Positions 8,313 to 16,538 of a DNA stretch of 64,000 bases are shown piece after piece. The notes beneath the pieces were generated by a model that worked only from the letters and a program-made list of their open reading frames with translations, ran no database searches and was not told where the DNA came from. Position numbers and translations under genes: made by a program. Every line of letters begins with the position of its first letter. Position 1 is the first letter of the stretch. The DNA comes from an uncultured Parabacteroides sp. (GTDB lineage Bacteria > Bacteroidota > Bacteroidia > Bacteroidales > Tannerellaceae). Location: NCBI RefSeq assembly GCF_905196875.1, contig NZ_CAJJWO010000019.1:1-64000 (forward strand), given 5' to 3'.

Positions 8313-10313
8313 TTAATAATTTACACTCAAAGTTATTCGCCACGACCGTCCAGGCATGGGATAGTATTGTATGACATCATACATTTTATTTGTCAAATTT
8401 ACTATTTCTCCCTGCAAACGGAATTTGCAGTTCCGGACATTAAACTCACGGTTCAATGAAATCGTATGTTCGGCATACCGGTCGATACGGTTATCATCGA
8501 TATTCTGTGGCAAGGCATAACGATCACCTACCAGCGTTACAGAATAACCGGCATTCACCCAGGGATTTTGCATAGATAAAGCCACCATACCCGAATGTTT
8601 GGGAGTATATGGTATCTGATGACGATAGGTTTTTGCCGACTCGTCCGTGATATCTATCGCCTTCTGGAAAGTATAATTTGCCTGCACCTGTGCTTCTATT
8701 TTCTCAAATAGAGGAATATCTGCCCAAAAGTTCACATCCGCTCCTCCGATAGAAACCTCTCCCATATTCATCATCTTCCAGACAAACATGGTAGGAATGG
8801 CTACAATCTTATCCTTCACGCGGTTATAATACCCATCTGCCGAAAGACTTAAGAAGCTGAAAACGGAAAAATCGCCGCTCCAGGTCAGCCCTGCATTATA
8901 TTGGGTTGCTTTCTCCGGCTTCAGATTCGTATTCCCCATCCGCAGATAATAAAGGTCATTGAATGTCGGGACACGGAAAATATCTTTATAAGAAACACGG
9001 ACACGCAGATTCTCTTCCGGCAAAATACGCCAGGAGGCGCTGACAGCGGGGGATAAACGTTTCCGGTCGGCCGGCCGGTCACCGGTTTCTACCCGTTCAG
9101 TCATATAAGTACCCAGCAAACTGGCGGTAACGGTCAACCGGTTGTCGCGGTATTGTCCCGCCAGATAAGTCAATGACGAGTAGCGGGTTGGAAACGGACA
9201 TTTCGGCAATGTATTATCCAACGTATTGACGAAGAAATCTTCGATAAGGGAGAAGGAAAAACGATCCGACAAGGTGTATAAACCGGATACAGAAGCATAA
9301 TACTCACGTTGGGTATAATTATCGATCTGTACACCATTCTCATATTTATTATTTACATCCTTATACCGGTTCCACGCATAATTGAACTTAGCCTGCGCCT
9401 GCAAAGCGAATTTCTTACTTAACTGATTCTTATAGTGGGCTTGCATAAAAGCATTCTTATCCCACAAACGTTCACCTGCATAATCGTTGTATAAAACGAC
9501 AGAGCCGGGTAGTCCGCGTTCAGAGTCAAAATAATATCCTTTCACCGACAATGTTCCGCCACGTCCCAGATCTCCCCAGAGGTTTAGTTCCGTACGCCAC
9601 GATTCGATATCACTGTTATGTCGTTTTAACTTTTCTGTTTGCGATACGTTAGTCAATGTAAAAGGATAATTACCATCAGCTCGCAGGTAGTCGCCATCCA
9701 GGGAGGCAACCCATTTATTCCCCAACTTTTGTTCATACCGGATATAAGGATTGACCATACCGAAGGAACCTGTCTTTACCTGCGCTTTCAGATGCAACGG
9801 TTTTACCAGAAAGTCAGGACGTAGCGACTTCACACTCAACGCCCCCGCCGATGCATACATCCGTGCCGTCTGGAAAATATCATCCGCCTGTCCGATCGAC
9901 AATGAAACCATTTCCACATTATCCAGGGAGAAGCGGCTGATATCCACCTGTCCACTTTGGGCATCGGTGATCGTCACGCCGTCATAACTGACAGCCGTAT
10001 GTTGCGCTCCCAGGCTTCGCACCGAAACAGTCTTCAATCCTCCTATCCCACCGTAATCCTTTACGGTAGCACCGGAGAAACGTTTTACCGCTTCCGACAG
10101 ATCCTGTATCCCCAGTCGTTCGATACCGGTACGATCCATCACCTGCAAAGGAGTAGCTTCGCGGGTAGTGGACGGACGCGCCTTCTCCACCACTTCCACC
10201 CCCTTCAGTTGGTGATAAGTCGTAGTATCTATCTGTTGTGCAATCGCAAACACTGACGCATGCAACCATATACCCAACAGGCATAACATTCTCATTATGT
10301 ATAAATCACGCAT
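8313..10313 (-). CDS. btuB: TonB-dependent outer-membrane cobalamin receptor
   Basis: The 666-residue protein has a signal peptide, a TonB-box-like segment (LKGVEVVEK) and a plug domain (about 50-165, with DLSEAVKRFSGATVKDYGG and ARMYASAGALSVKS). A 22-strand barrel follows, ending in an aromatic residue (ITLSVNY). It lacks the carboxypeptidase-regulatory-like domain of SusC proteins and is of BtuB size. It is the first gene behind the minus-strand cobalamin riboswitch and heads btuB-btuG-btuF. The Met at 10295 (seventh codon) is an alternative start giving a more compact signal peptide. Function: energised import of cobalamin across the outer membrane, working with the BtuG-like lipoprotein. 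Confidence 0.88.
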   Translation of the reverse strand: MRDLYIMRMLCLLGIWLHASVFAIAQQIDTTTYHQLKGVEVVEKARPSTTREATPLQVMDRTGIERLGIQDLSEAVKRFSGATVKDYGGIGGLKTVSVRSLGAQHTAVSYDGVTITDAQSGQVDISRFSLDNVEMVSLSIGQADDIFQTARMYASAGALSVKSLRPDFLVKPLHLKAQVKTGSFGMVNPYIRYEQKLGNKWVASLDGDYLRADGNYPFTLTNVSQTEKLKRHNSDIESWRTELNLWGDLGRGGTLSVKGYYFDSERGLPGSVVLYNDYAGERLWDKNAFMQAHYKNQLSKKFALQAQAKFNYAWNRYKDVNNKYENGVQIDNYTQREYYASVSGLYTLSDRFSFSLIEDFFVNTLDNTLPKCPFPTRYSSLTYLAGQYRDNRLTVTASLLGTYMTERVETGDRPADRKRLSPAVSASWRILPEENLRVRVSYKDIFRVPTFNDLYYLRMGNTNLKPEKATQYNAGLTWSGDFSVFSFLSLSADGYYNRVKDKIVAIPTMFVWKMMNMGEVSIGGADVNFWADIPLFEKIEAQVQANYTFQKAIDITDESAKTYRHQIPYTPKHSGMVALSMQNPWVNAGYSVTLVGDRYALPQNIDDNRIDRYAEHTISLNREFNVRNCKFRLQGEIVNLTNKMYDVIQYYPMPGRSWRITLSVNY

Positions 10314-10363
10314 ATATCTTTCGGTCTATCAACACCTTACCCGAGGTATTGCATACAGAATGA

Positions 10364-10530
10364 TGGCAGGTTTTCTGACTTGTTCTCCCATGATCGGCCG
10401 CCTTCCCGAAGTCATAAAGACTCAGTGGCAACAAGATTTGCCGGGGTTACAGAACTTACAGCTACGGGTACAGTTCCGGACTTGCACCGGATTCCCTTTT
10501 ACTAACGGTCAGCGAAAGCCAAACCGCTAC
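10364..10530 (-). promoter_or_regulatory. Cobalamin riboswitch controlling btuB-btuG-btuF
   Basis: Read on the minus strand, the element has GGGAATCCGGTGCAAGTCCG, then CTGTACCCGTAGCTGTAAG, the core GCCACTGAG, and the B12 box AAGTCAGAAAACCTGCCA at its 3' end (10381-10364). These are the conserved blocks of the AdoCbl-type cobalamin riboswitch, in order and with usual spacing. The 3' end is 50 bases before the btuB start, so control is expected at translation or early transcription, with shut-off when B12 is plentiful. Confidence 0.95.
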
Positions 10531-10545
10531 ACCATAATTCGATGG

Positions 10546-10553
10546 CAAAAATA
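10546..10553 (-). promoter_or_regulatory. Candidate -7 box for the btuB riboswitch transcript
   Basis: On the minus strand the sequence is TATTTTTG, a full match to TAnnTTTG. It lies just ahead of the riboswitch, as required for its transcript. No TTTG -33 element is clear. Confidence 0.5.
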
Positions 10554-10589
10554 CGAAATATATTGGAATAGTCTCTATACTAATATCAT

Positions 10590-10619
10590 TTTGATAATCG
10601 GAAAAAATCAGTACCTTCG
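10590..10619 (+). promoter_or_regulatory. Promoter for the plus-strand riboswitch transcript
   Basis: TTTG at 10590-10593 and TACCTTCG at 10612-10619 are separated by 18 bases. This is close to the Bacteroidetes -33/-7 pattern, with one mismatch in the -7 box. The riboswitch begins a few bases later. Confidence 0.6.
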
Positions 10620-10625
10620 CGCCCG

Positions 10626-10792
10626 AATTGGTTCCGTATATCCTGTTCAGGAATACGGATTAAAAGGGAATCGGGTGTAAATCCCGGACAGTCCCGCTGC
10701 TGTGAAGCTCCGTTAACAGCCTAATACTACTTACGCCACTGACATTCGTCGGGAAGGCATTAGGATAGGAGTCAGTCAGAAGACCTGCCATT
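10626..10792 (+). promoter_or_regulatory. Cobalamin riboswitch upstream of a ThrE-family exporter gene
   Basis: All diagnostic blocks are present in order: TTGGTTCCGTA, AAAGGGAATCGGGTGTAAAT, CCGGACAGTCCCGCTGCTGT, the core ACGCCACTGAC, and the B12 box AGTCAGTCAGAAGACCTGCC. Spacing is typical. It is a second, independent cobalamin riboswitch, divergent from the one serving btuB and separated from it by about 95 bases. Confidence 0.95.
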
Positions 10793-10804
10793 CGTTCAGG
10801 CTCA

Positions 10805-10824
10805 TATCCTCGTGGGTTAGGATA
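10805..10824 (+). promoter_or_regulatory. Possible expression-platform hairpin of the riboswitch
   Basis: TATCCT and AGGATA can pair around an 8-base loop (CGTGGGTT) between the B12 box and the ATG at 10852. It is short and may be the element whose folding is switched by cobalamin. Confidence 0.4.
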
Positions 10825-10851
10825 AGTGTAACATTTTAGAATATATAAAAA

Positions 10852-12189
10852 ATGATGACAGACAAGGATGTATTGTTATTACGACGCAAACTCGACCTTT
10901 TGCTCCGTACTGGCAAGTTATTGATGGAAAGTGCTGCCGACACGAACCGTATCGAACGAAACATGAAACGGGTTGCAGCATTTATGGGTATTCCGGAAGA
11001 GAAATTACATATCGATATCCGGTGGACAATGATCATGGTAAATGTAAGTGACGAAAGGAACTCATTCTCCAAATTCCAGAAATGTGAGAAACATGGTATC
11101 AATATGACCATGATCTCGCAGATAAGCGATCTCTCATGGCATGCCATCGAAGATGATTATTCACTCGACCGGTATGAGGAAGAGTTGGAAAAGATAGCCT
11201 GTAAACCCCGTAACTATTTACCTTACATCGTTGCTATCGGAGCAGGATTCGCCTGCGGAGGTTTCTGTAAATTATTCGGCTGCGACTGGATCGCTTTCCT
11301 GTTTGCTTCTATCAGTGCGTTTATTGGTTTCCGGGTACGCGCCCGCTGTATCGAGGCCGGCTTAAATGTCTATATGAGTATTGCACTTGCCGCTTTCGCT
11401 TCCACCTGCGTTGCTTATGCATCTTCTTTTACAGGATTGTCCGAAACACCTTACCAGCCATTACTGGCCTGTGCTCTGTTTATTGTACCGGGGGTTCCGC
11501 TGATCAATTTCGTGGACGATATGCTCGATAACCACCTGCTTGTCGGAATGACCCGTGCTGCCAATACTGCCATGATGGTAATGGCAATGACCTTTGGTAT
11601 CGCTTTCGCCATGCGCCTGCTTGTTATGAACGACATATCGATCGACCATAAATTCAGCGAGTTAAGCATGGTTCCCCACGACACGTATTTTGTTTATGCC
11701 ATCGCCGCAGCAATTTCTGCAATGGGTTTTTCCATGATATTCAATATACAACGGCGTCTGCTCTGGGTAGTCGCCCTGGGAGGTATCATCGCCGTGTGTA
11801 CCCGTAACTTTGTCAATTTCGAACTGGGTTACGGTCCTGTGATCGGTTCGTTCATGGGCAGTTTCGTAGTCAGCTTGCTTGCAGTAAAGGCAGTCCACTG
11901 GTTTCATGTACCCAACCATGTGTTGACGATTCCTTCAGTCATTCCGATGGTTCCGGGAGTTCTGATGTACCGCTCCTTACTGGCGTTTATCAATATGCAC
12001 GGAGTTATCGGCGAAGTTACCAATGCCTTTGCCAACGGAATCAATTCGGCACTCATCATTCTCTGTATCTCCCTGGGGGTTGCCTTTCCGAATATCTTTG
12101 CCCGCCAATACATCGCCAAAGACCGCAAACGGTATCTGCAGGAAGAATTGGAGAAGCGCCGGCAACGTGGAAAATTTCTGGAATGGTAA
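10852..12189 (+). CDS. Threonine/serine exporter family membrane protein (ThrE type) under cobalamin control
   Basis: The 445-residue protein matches the ThrE layout. A soluble N-terminal part (about 1-115) has the conserved start LLLRTGKLLMESAADTNRIE. About ten membrane helices follow in two sets: the ThrE part to about 260 (FIVPGVPLINFVDDML) and the ThrE_2 part after it (IPSVIPMVPGVLMYRSL). Known members export threonine and serine using the proton gradient; the substrate here is not proven. The only upstream control seen is a cobalamin riboswitch, which suggests a role tied to B12 status. Threonine is the precursor of the aminopropanol linker of cobalamin. The first of two adjacent ATGs is taken as start. 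Confidence 0.85.
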   Translation: MMTDKDVLLLRRKLDLLLRTGKLLMESAADTNRIERNMKRVAAFMGIPEEKLHIDIRWTMIMVNVSDERNSFSKFQKCEKHGINMTMISQISDLSWHAIEDDYSLDRYEEELEKIACKPRNYLPYIVAIGAGFACGGFCKLFGCDWIAFLFASISAFIGFRVRARCIEAGLNVYMSIALAAFASTCVAYASSFTGLSETPYQPLLACALFIVPGVPLINFVDDMLDNHLLVGMTRAANTAMMVMAMTFGIAFAMRLLVMNDISIDHKFSELSMVPHDTYFVYAIAAAISAMGFSMIFNIQRRLLWVVALGGIIAVCTRNFVNFELGYGPVIGSFMGSFVVSLLAVKAVHWFHVPNHVLTIPSVIPMVPGVLMYRSLLAFINMHGVIGEVTNAFANGINSALIILCISLGVAFPNIFARQYIAKDRKRYLQEELEKRRQRGKFLEW

Positions 12190-12274
12190 CATAAACAAGT
12201 CTATTTTTTAACAAAGAAAAACACAATAACCAAATCCGTCCAATATTAGATTAAAACCAAAAAAAATCAGTTAC

Positions 12275-12303
12275 GGATCAACATTCGGCAGGAATGTTGA
12301 TCC
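12275..12303 (+). terminator. Hairpin after the ThrE-family gene
   Basis: A perfect 11-bp stem GGATCAACATT/AATGTTGATCC with a 7-base loop lies in the 285-base gap before atpD. The tail AAATTGTT is only weakly T-rich. The rest of the gap is AT-rich with no gene; the atp promoter must lie here but is not clear to me. Confidence 0.55.
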
Positions 12304-12474
12304 AAATTGTTCCATATCCAAAAGTTATTGGTTCATTTAGGTACACATCCAAAAATAGTTTAAAGTTTAACTAAATGCAAAAAAGCCCAAAAAGTAATAT
12401 GTTCTGAATTCCGGCGGGTTGTTTTCGTAATATTGCAACCTTGAAAACAGATTGAAAAGGTTAATTAGAAACGT

Positions 12475-13992
12475 ATGGGAGAAACAAAAGGTTATGTTTC
12501 GCAGGTTATCGGGCCGGTAGTGGATATTCACTTCGATAATGAAAAAGAGGTAAAAATTGCACTTCCCCGTATCCATGACGCCATGGAGATAACCCGCTCC
12601 AATGGAAAAGTACTGATCGTAGAAGTACAACAACACATCGGGGAAAACACAGTCCGTACAGTCGCAATGGACACGACAGACGGATTGCAGAGAGGAATGG
12701 AAGCCGTTTCATGCGGCTCGCCCATTACCATGCCGGTCGGCGATCAGGTAAAAGGGCGTTTGATGAATGTCACCGGTAATTCGATCGACGGGATGGAAGA
12801 ACTGGATAAAAAAGGAGCTCTCCCTATCCACCGCGAACCACCGAAGTTCGAAGACTTAACAACCAGTAAAGATGTTCTTTACACAGGTATAAAAGTGATC
12901 GACCTGCTGGAACCTTATTCCAAAGGGGGAAAGATCGGACTTTTCGGAGGAGCCGGAGTCGGTAAGACGGTTCTTATCATGGAACTTATCAACAACATCG
13001 CTAAAAAGAACAACGGTTTTTCCGTGTTTGCCGGCGTAGGCGAACGTACCCGCGAAGGGAACGACCTGTTGCGTGAGATGATACAGTCGAACGTAATCCG
13101 TTACGGCAAAGAATTTAAAGAAAGTATGGAAGCCGGACATTGGGATCTGTCGAAGATAGATCATGAGGAACTGGCTAAATCGCAGGCAACGCTGGTGTTC
13201 GGGCAGATGAACGAACCGCCGGGCGCCCGTTCGTCGGTAGCCCTGTCCGGACTGACCATCGCCGAGTCGTTCCGCGACCTGGCACCCGAAGGAGAAACGC
13301 GCGACATCCTGTTCTTTATCGATAATATATTCCGTTTCACCCAGGCAGGTTCCGAAGTATCCGCCCTGTTGGGACGTATGCCTTCGGCCGTTGGCTACCA
13401 ACCGACACTGGCAACCGAGATGGGAGCTATGCAGGAACGTATTACTTCGACCAAGAAAGGATCTATCACCTCAGTTCAGGCAGTTTACGTACCGGCCGAC
13501 GACTTGACCGACCCGGCACCGGCAACCACTTTTACACACCTGGATGCCACCACTGTGTTGAGCCGTAAGATCACCGAGCTGGGTATCTATCCGGCTGTCG
13601 ACCCGCTGGAATCGACTTCGCGAATTCTCGATCCGCTGGTAGTGGGGAAAGAGCATTACGAAACGGCACAGCGCGTGAAACAGATCCTTCAGCGCAACAA
13701 GGAATTGCAGGATATTATCTCTATCCTGGGTATGGAAGAACTTTCGGACGAAGATCGGCAGACCGTAAACCGTGCCCGCCGCGTACAACGTTTCCTGTCG
13801 CAGCCTTTCGCCGTGGCGGAACAGTTCACCGGCGTACCGGGTGTAATGGTCTCTATCGAAGACACCATCCGCGGGTTCAACATGATTATGGACGGAGAAA
13901 CAGACGATATCCCCGAACAGGCCTTCCTGAATGTCGGAACGATCGAAGATGTGATTGAAAAAGGAAAGAAACTGGCAGAACAAGCAAATTAA
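12475..13992 (+). CDS. atpD: ATP synthase F1 subunit beta
   Basis: This 505-residue catalytic subunit starts the ATP synthase operon, as in other Bacteroidetes. The Walker A loop GGAGVGKT is at residues 158-165. GERTREGNDL and the Walker B region ILFFIDNIFRFTQAGSEVSA are also present, along with the ALLGRMPSAVGYQPTL segment. Length is slightly above the common 460-480 residues because of small insertions. The next gene, atpC, starts 6 bases after the stop. It forms the catalytic sites of the alpha3-beta3 ring on the cytoplasmic side. Confidence 0.98.
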   Translation: MGETKGYVSQVIGPVVDIHFDNEKEVKIALPRIHDAMEITRSNGKVLIVEVQQHIGENTVRTVAMDTTDGLQRGMEAVSCGSPITMPVGDQVKGRLMNVTGNSIDGMEELDKKGALPIHREPPKFEDLTTSKDVLYTGIKVIDLLEPYSKGGKIGLFGGAGVGKTVLIMELINNIAKKNNGFSVFAGVGERTREGNDLLREMIQSNVIRYGKEFKESMEAGHWDLSKIDHEELAKSQATLVFGQMNEPPGARSSVALSGLTIAESFRDLAPEGETRDILFFIDNIFRFTQAGSEVSALLGRMPSAVGYQPTLATEMGAMQERITSTKKGSITSVQAVYVPADDLTDPAPATTFTHLDATTVLSRKITELGIYPAVDPLESTSRILDPLVVGKEHYETAQRVKQILQRNKELQDIISILGMEELSDEDRQTVNRARRVQRFLSQPFAVAEQFTGVPGVMVSIEDTIRGFNMIMDGETDDIPEQAFLNVGTIEDVIEKGKKLAEQAN

Positions 13993-13998
13993 TAACGT

Positions 13999-14238
13999 AT
14001 GGAACTGGAAATCATATCCCCGGCGGGCATCTTATTCAAAGGCGAAACAGATTACGTCTCTTTTCCGGGTATCGCCGGATCGTTCGACGTATTGCCTCAT
14101 CACGCCTCCATGATAGCCGCACTGGAAGAAGGTGTTATCCGGTATCAGACAAAAGAAAAGGAAGAACAACAAGAAATAAAGATACAGAGCGGATTCGTTG
14201 AAATAAAAAACGATATCCTGTCCGTATGCATCGAATAA
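13999..14238 (+). CDS. atpC: ATP synthase F1 subunit epsilon, short form
   Basis: The 79-residue protein covers only the N-terminal beta-sandwich of epsilon (MELEIISPAGILFKGETDYV, then FPGIAGSFDVLPHHASMI), which binds the c-ring and gamma. The two-helix C-terminal domain that inhibits ATP hydrolysis in longer (about 130-140 residue) homologues is absent. The frame ends in a clean TAA, so this looks like the natural length. It lies between atpD and the small membrane protein gene, with almost no spacing. Confidence 0.93.
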   Translation: MELEIISPAGILFKGETDYVSFPGIAGSFDVLPHHASMIAALEEGVIRYQTKEKEEQQEIKIQSGFVEIKNDILSVCIE

Positions 14239-14249
14239 ATTATACGATC

Positions 14250-14678
14250 ATGAGCGGTAGATTAAGAATGAAGCTAATGGGGCTGACAACCTTTATCAAT
14301 GTAGTTATCGGCGTCGCACTGGGAGGCTTACTATACACCATCTGGCCTTCGCATTATTACGAATGGTATCCGTCGATACCGATATTCTACTGGTTAAGCA
14401 GTATGTTGATGATCTACTTTCTGGATCATGTAAAACGGAAACGCGGAGACGTTACGGTCGTTACTTATATGGTTGTCCGCCTGTGCAAATTCACACTCGC
14501 CCTGGTTTTCCTGTGGCTTTATGCCGCTTTGGTCGGTCAGAACCTGAAAGCCTTCGGCTTCACGATGATGTTGTTCTATTTCATTTATCTCGTACTGGAG
14601 ACATATTCATTGTATCTGTTTGAGAAAAAAAGAATGAAAAGTGAGAAAAGAGAAAAAGATGAACAGAATAAAAAATAA
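14250..14678 (+). CDS. Small membrane protein of the ATP synthase operon (AtpI/AtpR-like position)
   Basis: About 142 residues with four hydrophobic helices (starting LMGLTTFINVVIGVALGGLL) and a very basic, charged tail (KKRMKSEKREKDEQNKK). The ATG at 14250 is preferred over one at 14226, which would lie inside atpC. It sits between atpC and atpB, where other operons carry atpI or atpR, whose products help c-ring assembly or Mg2+ supply. Sequence similarity to AtpI is not obvious by eye, so the name rests on position and topology. It overlaps the atpB start by 20 bases. Confidence 0.75.
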   Translation: MSGRLRMKLMGLTTFINVVIGVALGGLLYTIWPSHYYEWYPSIPIFYWLSSMLMIYFLDHVKRKRGDVTVVTYMVVRLCKFTLALVFLWLYAALVGQNLKAFGFTMMLFYFIYLVLETYSLYLFEKKRMKSEKREKDEQNKK

Positions 14679-15717
14679 CTGCCTGTTTTGGTTTACCTTC
14701 TTATTACTGGCTTGCATCAGCATTCCGGTAAATGCCTCCACGGAGGATAAGCAAGGCGGAGTAGACGTGCAGGATATCGTATTCTCCCACATCAAGGACG
14801 CCTATACATGGCATATCACGGAGTGGAACGGAAAAGAGATTTCCATCCCGCTGCCCGTCCTGCTGAAAAGCGAAGAACGCGGATGGGACCTGTTCCTCTC
14901 CTCGCACCTGCACCACGGTAATGTGCATCACAACTATTACATTGCCGGTGAAGGCGAACATGCAGGAAAGGTGGTCGAAAAAAACAGCAGAGGCGAAGAA
15001 GTAAAACCCTGGGATCTGTCGCTTACCAAAAACGTATGCGGGCTGTTACTCAGTTGCGGGTTACTGCTTTTCATCGTGCTGCGGACTGCCCGCTGGTATA
15101 AGAAGCACCCCAACCAAGCCCCCGGAGGCTTCACCGGATTGATGGAAATGGCTGTCATGTTCATACATGAAGGAGTAGTGAAAGAAGGTATCGGCAAGGA
15201 ATACAAGCCTTTCTCTTCCTATCTGCTGACCGTTTTCTTCTTTATTCTGATCAACAACCTGATCGGTATTATTCCGATCTTCCCGGGAGGAGCCAATATC
15301 ACCGGCAACATTACTATTACAGCCGTATTGGCCTTATGCACATTCCTGGCAGTGAACCTGTTTGCCACCAAGGCATACTGGAGGGAAATATTCTGGCCCC
15401 ACGCCCCTATTTTCCTTAAACTACCGTTGCCGATCATGCCATTCGTGGAGTTTTTCGGCATACTCACCAAGCCATTCGCCCTGATGATCCGTCTGTTTGC
15501 CAATATCATGGCCGGACATACGATCATCCTGGCACTGACTTGCCTGATATTCATCACCGCCTCGATGGGGGTAGCCATAAACGGGACGATGACAGTCGTT
15601 TCAGTACTGTTCACCGTGTTTATGAACTGTCTCGAATTATTGGTGGCATGTCTGCAGGCCTACATATTCACCCTGCTGTCGGCCAATTATATCGGACTGG
15701 CTAAAGTAAGAGAGTAA
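14659..15717 (+). CDS. atpB: ATP synthase Fo subunit a
   Basis: Start chosen at the ATG at 14659 (352 residues), preceded by a purine run AGAAAAGAGAAAAAG; a GTG at 14641 is less likely. The N-terminus carries a cleavable-looking signal (FTFLLLACISIPVNAS) and about 110 soluble residues, an extension typical of Bacteroidetes subunit a. The membrane part then begins. The essential arginine is in MIRLFANIMAGH (Arg278), which works against the c-ring carboxylate in ion transfer. The C-terminal helices contain LLVACLQAYIFTLLSANYI. It overlaps the preceding gene, suggesting coupled translation. Confidence 0.96.
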   Translation: MNRIKNNCLFWFTFLLLACISIPVNASTEDKQGGVDVQDIVFSHIKDAYTWHITEWNGKEISIPLPVLLKSEERGWDLFLSSHLHHGNVHHNYYIAGEGEHAGKVVEKNSRGEEVKPWDLSLTKNVCGLLLSCGLLLFIVLRTARWYKKHPNQAPGGFTGLMEMAVMFIHEGVVKEGIGKEYKPFSSYLLTVFFFILINNLIGIIPIFPGGANITGNITITAVLALCTFLAVNLFATKAYWREIFWPHAPIFLKLPLPIMPFVEFFGILTKPFALMIRLFANIMAGHTIILALTCLIFITASMGVAINGTMTVVSVLFTVFMNCLELLVACLQAYIFTLLSANYIGLAKVRE

Positions 15718-15765
15718 ACAAACATAATTATTAAAAGAAGGTTACTAATTAAAAGATTAAAAACT

Positions 15766-16020
15766 ATGTTATCAGCAATTTTATTACAAGCAGCAGCCGG
15801 TGCAGGCATAGCTAAACTAGGTGCAACAGTCGGAGCAGGATTAGCAGCTATCGGTGCAGGTATCGGTATCGGACTTATCGGAAAAGGTGCAGTTGAAGGA
15901 ATCAGCCGTCAACCGTCGGCAGCCGGCGATATCCGTACTTCCATGCTTATCATGGGTGCGTTGGTAGAAGGGGTTGCCCTGTTTGCGATCGTGGTATGTT
16001 TCTTAGGGTTATTCCAATAA
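15766..16020 (+). CDS. atpE: ATP synthase Fo subunit c
   Basis: An 84-residue hairpin of two helices. The first is glycine-rich (GAGLAAIGAGIGIGLIGKGA). The polar loop is RQPSAAGDIR, and the second helix carries the ion-binding Glu68 in GALVEGVALF. The Na+ signature (Gln in helix one and Glu-Ser/Thr in helix two) is not present, so proton use is likely. The 48-base gap after atpB may help set its higher expression. Confidence 0.96.
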   Translation: MLSAILLQAAAGAGIAKLGATVGAGLAAIGAGIGIGLIGKGAVEGISRQPSAAGDIRTSMLIMGALVEGVALFAIVVCFLGLFQ

Positions 16021-16034
16021 AATAAAAGTAAACT

Positions 16035-16535
16035 ATGTCATTGCTCACACCAGACGCAGGGCTTTTATTCTGGATGATCCTTTCTTTCGGAATTGTCTTT
16101 GCCATTCTTTCCAAATACGGGTTCCCGGTCATTATCAAGGCGGTGGAACAACGGAAAGAATACATCGATCAATCCCTCGAGTCGGCCCGTCAGGCAAACG
16201 AACAGCTTACCGGCATACAGGCCGAAAGCGAAAAGATCCTTGCCCAGGCAAGAGAGCAGCAGAACGAGATCCTGAAACAAGCCCTGGTTGAAAAAGAACA
16301 GATCATCAGCGAAGCACATAAGAAAGCTTCAGCCAACGCACATCTGCAGGTAGAAGAGGCAACCCGGCATATACGGGAAGAAAAGGAGAAAGCGATCCGC
16401 GAAGTCCGTACCGAGATCGCCGATCTGTCTGTCGCCATTGCAGAGAAAGTAATGAAAGAGAAAATCAGCCGCAGCGATGAACAGGAAAAGATCATCAACG
16501 GGCTGCTCGACAGTGTATCGTTTAGTAAATCATAA
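16035..16535 (+). CDS. atpF: ATP synthase Fo subunit b
   Basis: 166 residues: one N-terminal membrane helix (LLFWMILSFGIVFAIL) and then a long charged, alanine-rich helix that forms the peripheral stalk as a coiled coil. It starts 14 bases after atpE and ends 3 bases before atpH. Length and layout are standard. Confidence 0.95.
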   Translation: MSLLTPDAGLLFWMILSFGIVFAILSKYGFPVIIKAVEQRKEYIDQSLESARQANEQLTGIQAESEKILAQAREQQNEILKQALVEKEQIISEAHKKASANAHLQVEEATRHIREEKEKAIREVRTEIADLSVAIAEKVMKEKISRSDEQEKIINGLLDSVSFSKS

Positions 16536-16538
16536 TAT

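Noticed and set aside
12332..12376. Inverted repeat CATTTAG...CTAAATG upstream of atpD as a regulatory element
   Set aside because: Only 7 bp arms in very AT-rich DNA; expected by chance.
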